A stretch of DNA of 64,000 nt, taken from assembly GCA_036250225.1 (NCBI GenBank), contig JAPZLL010000014.1, forward strand, positions 1-64,000. The letters run 5' to 3'. Source of the DNA: Cercophora sp. LCS_1 (taxonomy: Eukaryota > Ascomycota > Sordariomycetes > Sordariales > Lasiosphaeriaceae). The notes beneath the pieces are model-generated. The model ran no database searches. It worked only from the letters and a program-made list of their open reading frames with translations, and was not told the DNA's origin. Shown in pieces: positions 9,449 to 20,731 of this stretch (position 1 is its first letter; each line of letters opens with the position of its first letter). A program made the translations under genes and the position numbers.

Positions 9449-12180
9449 CTACAAGTTATCTTCCTCCCCGCACTCATCCAACCTTTTGAGATGCAACCTT
9501 CCGTTCTCCTTGTCCCCAAAGCGCACAAAGTGCAGACTGACTTGCGTCCGGTCCAGCCGACGCTTCTTCATCTCCTCAATGAGCTTCTTCACGGGCCCCT
9601 CCACACCGCAAGCGTTGCCGCTTTTAGCTTCGTCTCCCCAATTGCCGTCAGTAAAAATATAGACGCTTAACTTCTTCCTCGCAAAGATATTAACATTGAA
9701 CCCAAAAAGCCGGAAGGGCAAATGCGGGATGATGACGTTGTCGATCAGCTCGCCGATGCGGTCCTCCATCAGGTGGCCCTCGAGCTTGTACTGGCACTTA
9801 GCAACGAGGTCACGTAACCGCTTTGTCCGCCTCGACTTGTGCACCTTTTGCGGCCGAGATGCAAAAACCAACTCGATCTGATTAGGGTCAAGTTTCTTGG
9901 CTATGCATGCCAAGGCGCGAAACCCATCACAAATCCGCTCCTTGTCAGCAGCCATGCTCTGGGAATCGTCGATGAAGAAGAGTTGATCCCGTCCGCTGAG
10001 GTTGTGCTCGAGATAGTCCACCAAGTGAGCCGTTTCTGGATCTACAGGTTTGCCTTGGCGGCGTTTGTCCTGAGACTTATTGAACTCGGAGATGGAAACC
10101 TGAGGGGCACTGCTTGGGGTAGGTGACGGGCTGGCAGGGCCACTTTGAGAGCCGCCTGCTTGGCGTGTTTGCAACTCGGTGGGAGGAGCGGCTGTATCCT
10201 GCGGATGCTCTCCGCTCCTTGCTGGCACTGACATGTTGTCAATGGCACATCCCGAGCCGTCCTCTTCCGGTTCAGGTGGACCTGTCAGCGTGTCCCCATT
10301 GGCACCAACGGGGGAGGCCGACCTCTGCAGAGGAGGCCGGGCAAGAGGTTTAGCACCGTCATCAAGTGGAGTTGTCGCCAGTGGCGATACATCGCCAATG
10401 GCAGTTGGTGGCTCCTCCGCAGGTGACCAAACTGCAGACGATTGTGTCACCTCCGAGGTGTTCGTCGCAGGTGCCGGCGAGGGTGACGCCAATGAGGGCG
10501 AAGAGGACGAGGACGACACGGAAGGCCGGCGATCGTCCATGAACCGCTCGAAGATTTCCAGGATGTCTCGTGCCCGTGATCGTCCTCTTGGGTCTCCTCT
10601 GAGCATAAGTTGCTCAGCCCATTCCAATACCTTGGGAGTCACGTCATCGCATGCCTGACAGCGCTGTCCAAGCTTTCGGTGTTCCTCTTTGATGACGGGC
10701 AACGGCTGAATGCTGTCATGGAAACAGCCCTCATAGCCACTACCCAGGAACCGGGACAGCCTTGTTTTGTGGTGAGCCATGCGTGACTGGAAGTAGGCCT
10801 TTTGCTCCTGAACCCCGCCAACCACCCAAGCAGCGGTGTGGCTGAGGACAGCCCCCATGGAAAAGATGTCGGCTGATGTGGTGATCATGTTCGGTCCCTT
10901 GTGCCGTTGCGTTGTGTGATGGCAGCATTCTGGCGGACCTGCAAAGGATAACCTGTCAGCATCGCATCGAAAAGAAAGTTGCAGCTGTGAGTTTACTGTA
11001 TCTCTGGTTCCCGTGATGATCCAACCCCAAGGACCCACTGGATCTTGACTTCGCAGTCCGCACCCGGCTGTACAGACCGAAGTCGGCGATTTTCGGCGTA
11101 AAGTCGTAGGGCGATCCAGACGCGCCCTTCATGAGAAGAATGTTCTCCGGTCGGATGTCTTCGTGGATGCTATGCGAGAGCTCAATCAGTACAACTGCAC
11201 AACATCGGGTGACAACGGGTACTCACCCTTTGATCACCTCGTCCGTGTCATATGACATGAGTTGGTGAATCCTATCCAGTCCAGCAAAGACCTGGAAAAG
11301 ACTCCCCCAGAACACGGCAGTGTCCTGGACAGTCGGGGGCGCCGGCCATTTGTCGAAGAACTCTCCTAGATCCCCTCCGTCGGCATATTCCAATATGAGG
11401 CAGTACGAGCCAAGCTGTCGGAACGAGCCGTAGAACTTGACGACGTTTGGTGATGGATCCACATCAAGACGTTGCAACGCCCTCAGCTCGTTCTCGTAGT
11501 AGCTCTCGTATTTCTGGTTGTGGTAAATCTTGAAGACGAAGGTTCGTTTGGCCTGTTCGACTCCAACGTCAGCTCATGGGTCTTCAGAAAGGGAGAAGTT
11601 GGGGTGGGAGGGTGGGAGGCCGTACCTCGTCAAGGTGGTTGAAGTCGGGGTGGATGTCAAAACGTTGGATCGCGGTCGTGTTGGTTTGATGGATAGTGAC
11701 GAAAGCATCGATGGGCAGGATGCAATCCCTGTGGATCTGACGGTCGTGGAGCTTGTCGTCGAAATGCAGCGGGAAGAACTGCCATTGATTGCTAACGATG
11801 CGATCGAAGAATTCGCGGAAGATTGGCGCATCGGCCCATGCGGTCGGTCGTGTTGCTGAGGGGAATACTTCGTCGCTGAGGTTGTATTTGATGAACAGCT
11901 GCAGGTTCTGGACGGCATCGCGGCCGGTATAGACGAGGGTCGAGAAGATCCGCAAATAGTGGCGCTTGATAATGTTGATGGCGATGTCGAGGCGAGGAGA
12001 GAATGCGTGGAGCACTCGCGAAATGCGACTGGCCGTCCAATACCCCCGCAGAGCACTCAGGGGAACGTAGCGCTTCTCGTTGCCAGCGATGTCGCGACCA
12101 ATGTGATTGAGCTTAGTCTCGGCGACAAACTCGGCAAACTTGGAGAAGGGCTCCTGGCTGATGACGGTCGGTGAGGCCAT
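9449..12180 (-). CDS. protein kinase-like / von Willebrand factor A fusion protein
   Basis: Four exons (12180-11626, 11552-11227, 11169-10997, 10938-9449), all in phase, give 847 residues. Residues 1-185 are an N-terminal region of unknown function. A kinase fold follows: FVFKIYHNQ (beta-3 lysine), ILEYADGGDLGEFF (hinge), IHEDIRPENILL (catalytic loop, HED instead of HRD but Asp and Asn kept), KIADFGL (DFG) and RYSPPE (APE-like). No glycine-rich loop is visible. A Ser/Pro-rich linker of about 150 residues leads to a C-terminal vWA-like domain with a MIDAS-type DDSQS in LFFIDDSQSM and a later IFTDG. Architecture suggests a cytosolic signalling or stress-recognition protein; substrate unknown. 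An upstream in-frame ATG at 12345 exists, but 12180 opens the better-looking sequence. Catalytic competence is uncertain. Confidence 0.8.
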
Positions 12181-13070
12181 GGAGCTGGCGCGATGCCGCG
12201 ACTCGCGTGCGGGTCGGAGACTCGGAGGCGGGCAGTGGTGGGTGCGCGCGCCGATGTGGGGAAGTCTCGGCGAGATCAAGCGGGGCAGATTGGAAGCAGG
12301 CCCCGGGAGCCTTCGAGAAGACCCATGTCGTGCGTGGCGATTCAATAGGAAAGGACGCTTGTCAGAGTCGAGTGAAATGCAGCGGAGAAGTGCAGAATTG
12401 GCGTGGAGAAGATTCGTTCCAGGTCATGCAGCGTTTTCCAGAGCCTTGTCTGCTCGAGGGAGCCGAGCTGAGCTGCCTGGATCTTGGCCCGTGCATCGTG
12501 CGCGCTCCGACATGGATCCTGGCCATTCGCCAATGGAAGGAGGGTTGCACCAGCGAAGACGGCTGCTGGACTTTGAAAGAACTAGATGAAACGGCGCTCC
12601 AACGTCGTTGAGCATAGTATCTGGAAACTTGATCTTAAATACGGTTCCTTGACAAGCTAATTGAAAAGATTACATGGCAGATCCAGGCGAAAGGTAAGGG
12701 CGGCAGGTTCCACCTCTTATCTCGATGCTGCCCGTTATCGCAACAAGCCCCAGATCCCAAATGATTCATCCCAGATTCGCGAGCAGAAAACTGCAAGAAA
12801 ACTCATTGTCGTTTAACTACCAAGTTTTAAACCACCATAAAATTGCAAACGTCCATACGTCTGTCCTGGAACGGTTATGAAGGTGAGAATCACAAGGCTC
12901 GACAACTTCAGTAGAGGGTTCTTCTGTGTCACGAAAAAGTACCCACATCCAGCCCGCAAACCCGCAAACACAACTTTTGAACCACCTTCGACGACACGCG
13001 CAATCACGTCGCTCGCAGTCATATCATCGTATCATTATTCATCAAAGTAAACCATGTATACATAATCATC
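12181..13070. other. intergenic: kinase promoter region and downstream flank of the transporter
   Basis: Only shadow frames are seen. Part of 12181-12345 is open in frame with the kinase start and might be an N-terminal extension or leader. No RNA gene or repeat is visible. Confidence 0.5.
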
Positions 13071-15236
13071 CTACATTATACCCAAGCCATTTCTGGACTT
13101 CTCGTCACCATTTTGCTGCTGCGGCAGCGGCGGGGGCGGAGAAGGAGACAGGCCTCTCTCGTCGGCGTACTCCGGAACCCCCAAATCTCGAGCATGTCGC
13201 CTTGCCCACCGTTTGGCAGAATGATACATCAACGCCCACCCCCCAATAGTGATGGCCATCATCGGCAACGAGATGGACAAGAAGAGCCGGACTGCACTCT
13301 CGCGTATCAAGTATTCCGACCCGAGGTTACCGTCCTCGTCCCAATGCAACACGCCGCTGCTGAAAAAGGTCTGTTCCCGCGAGTCCGTTGTCAGAAGTTG
13401 TCTCCAGCTGCTCGACACCAACCAGAGGCTTACCGCGATGAACGTCCCCGGGAGGAAGATGAGCGTAAAGATGGTGATGACGTGCATCGACAGCGTCTCC
13501 TGTTTGGTCTTGACGGCGATCTCGTGCATCTTGTGCGTCCACTTCATCATCTCATCGCTCGATGTCTGCGCAACGAGTTGGAACGCCTTGGACGTCTGGA
13601 TGCTGGTATGTTGGCTGAGGGATTCAAACTAGACGGATATTTGCGTCAGAACCACGCGCCGCTACACGCCAGCTGCTAGCTTACCATGTGCTTGTCGTTT
13701 GCGACAGTGCGGGAGAGATCCAAAAGGCGCCGACGATGAACATCCAGGTCTCGGAGAATACTGTTGACCCGTCGGAAGAATACCGCCACGTCCGTCTTGC
13801 ACTTTTCCTGGTTCAACAACGTCTTGTAGGCGTGTGACGCCACCACCGTCCGATACTGCTCTTCAACCTGAGAAACGACATCTTTGCTCTGCTCCAGCGC
13901 CAAGATGGTCCGATCGATCTCGTCTCCCGTCAGACTCAGCCGCTGCAGCTCGTTGAATGAGAACCGGTCCTCGAGAACTTCAAGCTGGTTGATCAACAGA
14001 TTAGGTTCTTCTGTGATGTCATCCCTTCCCTGGACGAATGTTGATCGGCTATCCAACCCTCCCGAGGCGCGCCGCAGGAAGCCGGATAGCGATCGACTGC
14101 TGGAACGAGTTGGAGTCACCGGCGTCTGGGGAGTTGAGGGTTCTGATGAAACCTCGGGCAGAGACTCTCGCTGGCTTCCTCTGCTCACGGTCCCCGGCCG
14201 AGAGTAAGTACTCTGCATGGTCCCCTGGCGCGACAAGGTAATCCTCGACACGCCTCTCCTAGAGAAGCTGCTTCCACGGCGGTGGAAACTATCGGCGAGA
14301 TCGATCGGGCTCGTGACGCTAGCCACGGGGGCTACTTTCGCCTCGACAGATTGTGAACGCAACGTTTCTTCCATACTGTCGATATATTCGCTCCAGTATT
14401 CGACGGACCACTCAAGCATGATCAGATGAACCTGGAGGCTTGCGATAAACGACTGCTCTGGTGTCCTTGGTGAGTCTGGTCGCAGGTGCCTGTTTTTATC
14501 TGTCGCATCTTTGATTCGTCTTGCTAACTCGCCGTTGCCCTTGAGTAGGATATAAACGGCGCGACCTGTTTCGAGGTCGAGCGAGTGGTATAGTGCTGCG
14601 TGACGTAGCGGCCACGGGTTTCTCTCTCCAGCCAGGTCTGATTTTTCCACCGTGAGGAGGTTAAACGCGTGCTGCACTTGGATCCCCGACCTTCCGAGAC
14701 AGGGTAGATCAAGGCGCGGCGCACCCTCATCGAGGTAGTTCTCGTGTCGAAACAGGGCATACGTCAATGGTCGCTGGCGAGCCTTGAAGGTGAAGACAAG
14801 GTCCAAAAACGATGGCATGACCTGGTGGTAAGTCAAAAGCAGTGCTAGCTGCTCCTTTGAGCACCCCAGAGGATCCCTTGACGTCTTTGAATGCAAGAAG
14901 CTACACCAGGTCAGTCACCCCATGTTGGAAGAAACGTAATGAGCTTCCTCACATGAACCTCCACCACGGGTCTTTCTCCTCGGGATCAAGAAGGGTTTCG
15001 ATGTCCTCCACACTCCCGAGTAATCGGCCCTTGTCGAACGCCGTCGCAACATCGTGGAGATCACGGACATACAACAACCGCTGAGAGCTGTGGAACAATC
15101 CTTCCTGATTCAACCGTGTTTGGAGAGATTTTTGCGTGTGGCCGAATACTTCTGTTCGCAATACCGTCAGGGGGTATTCCTTCGACTTCTCGCAGCTTGC
15201 AGCGAACTGCGCGGTTAAATCGTCAATCTGGGCCAT
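13071..15236 (-). CDS. CorA-like divalent-cation transporter family membrane protein
   Basis: Three exons (15236-14953, 14900-13685, 13628-13071) join in phase to give 685 residues. The N-terminal half matches the cytosolic fungal CorA-like domain (DLHDVATAFDKGRLLGSVED; DPWWRFIFLHSKTSRDPLGC; LLLTYHQVMPSFLDLVF). A Ser/Arg-rich insert occupies the middle. Near the C-terminus come a long helical stretch and two membrane helices (VITIFTLIFLPGTFIAVSLW and LFLSISLPMMAITIGGWALM), the CorA layout. The canonical GMN motif after helix 1 is not present, as is usual in these fungal relatives, so Mg2+ transport is an inference from fold only. The C-terminus is Pro-rich. Its 5' end faces the small gene upstream on the same strand. 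Confidence 0.8.
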
Positions 15237-15684
15237 GGCCGTCGTGTCGAAAGCAATTCCTAGATGCCAGAACGATCATGCAAACCACCAACGCCGGTTC
15301 CCGAGATGCAAAGAGTCGAATACACACTGTTGATCAGATGTTGAGAGCACCTCGCAACGTCGACATTTCACCGAGGGAGTGCGGGGTGTTTACGGTCAGG
15401 AGTCGTGGCCAACCTCGAGGCAGACTCGAATGCGGGCGCAGCTGAGCTCAGCCAACCAGACGGTTTGTTACAAGGGACGGGAAATGCTGCGGCGAAGTTG
15501 TGGGACGGGATCGGACACCGCGCCAATGACATGCATTCCAACTCAGCGGTTTCGGCTAGAGGCCTCTTCGGCAATCCTTGCACTTCGGTCGCGGGGGAGC
15601 CCGTCTGCCCCCTCCTTGTGCATCCCTCGCGGTCCTCACCCCATCGCCAGCCCCCAAACTACGAAACCCAGATCCCGTTCCAGC
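15237..15684. other. intergenic between two minus-strand genes
   Basis: No supported coding sequence; expected to hold the promoter of the CorA-like gene and the 3' end of the 82-aa gene. Confidence 0.5.
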
Positions 15685-16060
15685 CTACAGAAAGTCCGGC
15701 TCCTCATCCGGCGGCCTAAGCGCCACATTCTCGTCAATGTATTTGAGCTGTTTCTACTCGGTGTCAACCCCCGGGCACAATGCAAGACTTCATTGGAGTG
15801 GAAATGGGGCTCACCGGCGTCAAAGCTTTTGGCGTCTCAAAAGTGTAGAACTCCTTGCCGTCTGCCGACAGCTATGCACCACTATTGTCAGCATCCTGCC
15901 CGACGCCCGACGAAGGCGTTCGTCCGATAGCGCGTACCTGGACTCTGAAATTCCACGTATCGTATCCAGGAAACTGTGATCGCAGATACTTGTCGAGGTC
16001 ATTGGCCATCAGGCGATAGGTGCGCACTCTGCCCTGGACGGGGATTGGGTTCTTGGGCAT
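15685..16060 (-). CDS. small three-exon protein, 82 aa, unknown function
   Basis: Three short exons (16060-15938, 15871-15815, 15753-15685) join in frame through GT-AG introns of 66 and 61 bp. Exon 1 gives MPKNPIPVQGRVRTYRLMAN and ends WNFRVQ. Exon 2 gives LSADGKEFYTFETPKALTP. Exon 3 ends ALRPPDEEPDFL-stop. There is no signal peptide or membrane segment; the protein is hydrophilic with an acidic C-terminus. Precise phase across two introns and a clean stop argue that this is a real gene too small for simple ORF finding. I do not recognise a family. It sits tandem with the CorA-like gene on the same strand. Confidence 0.7.
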
Positions 16061-16390
16061 GGTCGCTGTTGACTGAACTGGGTGGTTTTGGGCAGCGCAG
16101 AATCCGTGCTTGGCTTCTCCCCGCCTGGGGCAGAGATATTTATGCACCGTTGCCCCGCATTGCTGCCTCCCGGGTAAGGCTCCCAGAGCCTCATCGTGGG
16201 TGCGGGCTCCCTCACACTCTGGTCGTGGGGGCCGTTCATGCACCATGTCGCACGAGCTGACTCACCACTGTGCCTCAGAGCTACCCGCCATCATCAACAC
16301 CAAACCTCATCTCACCAAGTTTCGCCAATACAAGTGACGAAAAGCTAGGTATTGAAAGACATATTTTGCCAGACGAATAGGTCGACAATC
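16061..16390. other. intergenic, nothing recognised
   Basis: Separates the start of the 82-aa gene from the end of the metallophosphoesterase. No RNA gene or repeat seen. Confidence 0.5.
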
Positions 16391-17290
16391 TCAATCCAAA
16401 TTCAACATTGCCGGATACACGCCGGGACTACTCATCCTCTTCAAATCCATCCCCACAACCACAGGCCTGTTGTTCTCCCCATCATGGTTCGCAATCGCCG
16501 CATTCACCAACACCGTCTTCCCTTCCAAAGCCCCAGCAACCCTCGGCGTATTCGTAGACCCCATGACCCCATCTCCACCCTGACCCCAAGCAATCCCCTG
16601 CATGCCATGCCCCTCATGGATATGCCCAAAGCAATGCACCCTCGGCTTCGTCCTCTTGATGGCCTCAAACAGCTTCGGACACCCGCAGTGCTCTCACCTA
16701 CGGTTCACGTCCAATTTATACTGGCCATACCCCTCCGGCACAGCCGGCGGCCCATGCGTAACAGCAATATCCACAAACACCCTCATCCATGCCCCCTCAT
16801 CTGTATCCCTCGGTTTCGTAAACCGATCCTCGTCCGGTCCATACGAGAATGCATACCCCCCAAATGCGGGCGTATAAGGCGAGGCGTAGATGAGAAAGTA
16901 GCGTCTGTCAGCCAATTTGAAGAAATGTGTACCCTCACTGAGGAGGAATAGGTTCTTGTCCTTTTGCGCCTCGAATAACGCGAGGGCTTTTTCAGGTTCG
17001 GAGGGATCGTCTCCACCATCGAGATTCTCGGCCCACCATTTTGGGTCAAGCGAGACGTCGTGGTTCCCTGCGATGACCAGCTTGAGCTCGGCGGGGATGG
17101 CGAGCATGTTGGCGATGAAGGTCTTGTAGTTGGAGAGGCCGCCTATCATGGTCATGTCGCCGCAGTGGATTGCTACGTCAGCTTTGGGGAGGGTGGAGGG
17201 GCCTGGGAAGGAGGTGTCGTGAGTGTCGGAGAGGACGAGGAAGGTTGTGTTCCCCTGCTCGAGTGCAGAGGAGGGGGTTGGTTCAGACAT
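16391..17290 (-). pseudogene. calcineurin-like metallophosphoesterase with one in-frame stop
   Basis: All metal-binding blocks of the metallophosphoesterase fold occur in order: VLSDTHD, IHCGDM, GNHDVS, VTHGPP and GHIHEGHG. A TGA at 16694-16696 falls between VTHGPP...YKLDVNRR and EHCGCPKLFEAIKR, so the last metal-binding block (GHIH) is cut off from the rest. Reading straight through restores the family sequence in the same frame, so this is a single nonsense change. Known members hydrolyse phosphomono- or diesters; the substrate is unknown. Without GHIH the truncated product should be inactive. A sequencing error or readthrough cannot be excluded. Start chosen at MSEPTPSS, just before the first conserved strand. 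Confidence 0.75.
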
Positions 17291-17886
17291 GTTGATGTGG
17301 TGAGCTTGCCTGAGAGGGGTTGGTTGTTTGGTTGGTACCGTCAGATGATGCAGGATTTGAGGGGTGAGGTCTCTGATCTGGTTTTTATGGTAGATGGGAA
17401 GAGTTTGGGCTTGCATCCATTTTAGGTTGATGGATGTGGATCACGGTCAGATGTCAATGCCAAATTCACTAGGGACCTAGGTTTCGCTGAATGAGAACCA
17501 TGGATGAGAACCGTCTCTCGGTAAACGTTAAAGAATATAACCGTCACACTGTACTAACACGGCGATGGGGGCTTGCTGATTTCGGGATCCTTGGCGTGGT
17601 AATTTGGGTCTTCAAAGTTCGGATGGCGCATCCACTGTCTAGCTGACAAGAAGGTGCAGACCTGGCAGGCTCGGGCAGGCGCTTGATAGTAGTAACTGCT
17701 CCTTCCTTCCATATTCAATAACCCCCACGCGGGGTTAAGATTGCTCCCAGCCCTTTTGCAGGACGACACACTGCTGGAAAGAACCCAGTTCAGCAGTAAT
17801 AGGTAGAGACAACCAACTTGAAAGATCTAGGTGGACGCGCCGTGAGAATTTTCACAAGGCATCATCGACTTTGGTTGCTTCTCACA
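17291..17886. repeat. intergenic with a fragment shared with the 52-kb region
   Basis: A minus-strand stretch around 17580-17625 translates to HPNFEDPNYHAKDP. The plus strand near 52118-52160 translates to PNSEDPNCHAKDP, with about 36 of 42 bases alike. This suggests a dispersed repeat or a common decayed element. Nothing else is recognised here. Confidence 0.4.
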
Positions 17887-19755
17887 ATGTCAACGTCGTC
17901 AAACAAACCTGCGTCTTGGAGAGGTAAGCGAATCCCCCTGGCTTTTGCTTGTTCCAGGCTTGCTGATTGGCAGACCCAGCATCCTCTCCACTTCGCTCCT
18001 CCCTGCCTTCACTACTCGACATTAATCTCAACGATATTGCGACCGGCCTGGACGAGGGCCAATTCACGGTATTGGACTTGGTCAAAGCATACAGCAAGCG
18101 AATTGAGGAGGTTGATGGATACTTCCGGTCGATCATCGAGGTCAACCCAGATGCGGAGGACATTGCGCGGTCCCTGGACGAGGAGATACAGACATCTGGC
18201 AGGCGAGGGTACCGTGACAACCCACATCCCAGACCATCCCTGCGCATGGGACAGCTAACCAACCGCGCTGCGGGCTTCCAGACCACTCCACGGCGTACCG
18301 ATCGTTCTCAAAGATAACATCGTGACCCTTGATAAGATGGAGGCAACGGCAGGGTCCTGTGTTCTTCTCGGCGCAAAACCGGCAAACGAGGCAATGGTGG
18401 CAGCCAACCTTCGCAAAGCCGGCTGCGTTATCCTAGGGAAGGCTGCCCCCTCCGAGTGGGCAAACTACAGATGGACAAACGCCCCGTCAGGTTGGAATCC
18501 CCGTCGAGGGCAGTGTACCACACCTTCTACCCCAACATGAAAGCGTCAGGGAGCAGCACAGGTTCCGCTATGGCAACAAGTCTCGGTCTGTGCTTCGCTG
18601 CTATTGGAACAGAGGTATGTGATTGGGTTGTACTGCCTTTAAGGTACCAGGCTAACTGGTCCAATCTAGACGGACGGAAGCGTCGTTAGTCCTGCAGGCA
18701 AAGCAAGCCTCATTAGCCTCAAGACGTCACCTGGATTGATATCACGTGATGGGACAAGTCCCAGGGTCGGACAGAGTCGACGCCATAGGTGTCTTTGCCA
18801 GAAACGTCAAGGACACTGCTGTGATCCTCAGCGCCGCTGCAGGCAAGAGTCACAGAGATCCTGCCACCGACGAGATGCCATTCGACAAAATTCCTGACTA
18901 TGGCTTGGCCTGCTCTGGGTCCGACCTGCGCGGCGTCCGGATTGGCGTCCCGACTACACTGATCGGCGTGGTGGAGCCAGAAGAGGCAGCAAGCTTCAAA
19001 ATCGCACTTTCCGAGCTTGACGGACTTGGAGCGCAAAGTGTCCACCACGTTGAGTTCGAGGGGGAGAAAGACTGGAAGGCAACAACGTCTCGTCAACGGC
19101 GGCTTGTGAACCAAGGAGACCTCTTGCCTAGCCTCGAACGATACCTCAGGACCCTTGAAACAAATCCCCTGGGGCTACGGACTTTGAAGGACATCACAGA
19201 ACAGACGAAGGAAGACCCCCGAGAAGACTTCCCGGCTCATGACGTTGAGGGTTTTGAGTTTTCGCTGTCTCTTGACCGCAATTCGCAGGAGATGAAAGAG
19301 GTTGAAGCTCTTCGCGCATTCATCATCGGCGAGGGCGGTATAAATGCCGCCATGGACAGGTATCGACTTGATGTTTTAGTGACGCCCACCTGTTCGAAGG
19401 TTCCTCTTACCTTTGCCAGCGTCGAAAGATCGCCGATTTTGTCGTTCCCGCTCGGTTTTTACCCCGATGGCAAGGCAATACAGAAAGACAGCAAAGGCGA
19501 CCACATCACTGTGGCCCCAGGCGTTCCGTACGTTCCAATTATCTGTTGGCCAGAACCTCACCTCTAACATCTACCAGATACCCAATCTGCTTCTACGGCA
19601 GGAGGTTTGCTGAGCAGACTCTGATCAAGATCGCTCATGCCTTTGAGGGGGTCCACAACAAGGGTCCTTATGAACTCTACAAGCTGCCAAACACCGATCT
19701 TGAGCAAGTTGTGAAGGAGAGAGAGTCGGAATCTGAGACAGACTCTGAGGTATAG
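17887..19755 (+). pseudogene. amidase-signature family enzyme with two compensating frameshifts
   Basis: Five exons (17887-17923, 17974-18208, 18282-18614, 18670-19527, 19578-19755) show a full amidase-signature protein. PLHGVPIVLKDN has the catalytic Lys, ASGSSTGSA is the Ser-rich loop and GTETDGSVVSPAG carries the cis-Ser. The typical C-terminus includes LVTPTCSKVPLTFASVE and YPICFYGRRF. Two frame breaks lie inside exons. Near 18510 (GWNPRRGQ to VYHTFYPNM) one base appears missing. Near 18765 (LISRDGTSP to SDRVDAIGVF) one base appears extra, which returns to the original frame. The about 85 residues between, including the catalytic serines, are out of frame with the rest. Such enzymes hydrolyse amides; the substrate is unknown. 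It is either a young pseudogene or carries two sequence errors. Confidence 0.75.
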
Positions 19756-20262
19756 CAAACAGGTGCTCAATGAATCTCTAACTCGTTTTGGCGGATGCCC
19801 CGCGGTTATTGTGGTTTGATCAATAGGCAAGATGCAGCTCAGCGCGGGGTGTGCGTAGGGGGGTACGTAACTTAAAGGACCCGAAGCGCGTATGGCTGGG
19901 CATTTGCCAATATGGTGAGTAGGAGCGGGGCTCTGAGAGGCACGCTGCATCGAAGAACCTTTATCTTGCATCGTGACTTGGTTTTGATCGTGACCCTGAC
20001 GGGACGTACGTTACGCATTGTGGCTTGACTGCCTTGTTTGCCTTTTCCCATGTCCACCCTATCTCACCCACCAGCAGGGCACTTGTGTTCAGTGCCTTCC
20101 CGCAGGAACTGAGCCCCCAAAACACCCTTGTAGAATCTCAAGGAAGTCGGTAGTAGCTGTGCTCCTGTCCAGCATTCCCTGCTTGCCAATCTCGCAGTCC
20201 AAACTCCAGTCAGGTTGGCTAATGTAGGCTGTGTTAGTAACACTCAAGATATGCAATTAAAA

Positions 20263-20356
20263 GGTCTGGTGGTCTAGTGGTATGATTCTCGCTTAGGGTT
20301 CACCCTACAGCAGCAGTGTTTGCGAGAGGTCCCGGGTTCAATCCCCGGCCAGACCC
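20263..20356 (+). tRNA. tRNA-Pro (anticodon AGG) with a 22-nt intron
   Basis: The acceptor stem GGTCTGG pairs with CCAGACC. D-arm GTGGTCTAGTGGTAT, anticodon stem CTCGC/GCGAG with loop TTAGGG-T, and T-arm CCGGGTTCAATCCCCGG are all present. The anticodon AGG occupies 20295-20297 and reads CCU/CCC proline codons. A 22-nt intron (20299-20320) sits one base 3' of the anticodon, the canonical place for tRNA splicing endonuclease. The T-arm includes a B-box-like GGTTCAATC. A T-run begins about 25 bases downstream and can serve as the Pol III terminator. Confidence 0.95.
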
Positions 20357-20731
20357 TAAATGTTCTGAATTTGTTCAGCTTCTTTTTTTTGTCTTCCATT
20401 TTTCTTTACAGGGCTCATCAAGTTCATGTGTGCGGCATGACGAAGCCTTTTCTTTTTCTTTTCTTTTTTTTTTTTGCGTTCGTAGTCTTGGAGTGTGGTG
20501 AGCTGTTGCTGATTTGCTCTGAGCTTTCCCTGAGGCTGGGGTACTCTTAGATTCGTGCCCGCCATTGCACGGCCTCAGCCGCCCGTTTTCTCTCCTTGTC
20601 GGTTTGGGGATCCAAGTTTGTCATCGTTTCCAACCCTCTGTCGTCCCTATTTCTTCTCGTGAGGCTGTCATCTATAGTACTTCAATACCGGCCCGCATTG
20701 TTCGGTCGAAAAACGGGATCAATAATAGGTA
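20357..20731. other. tRNA 3' flank and promoter region of the HET gene
   Basis: Holds a T-run near 20381 suited to Pol III termination and a long pyrimidine tract around 20445-20475. No gene is recognised. Confidence 0.5.
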
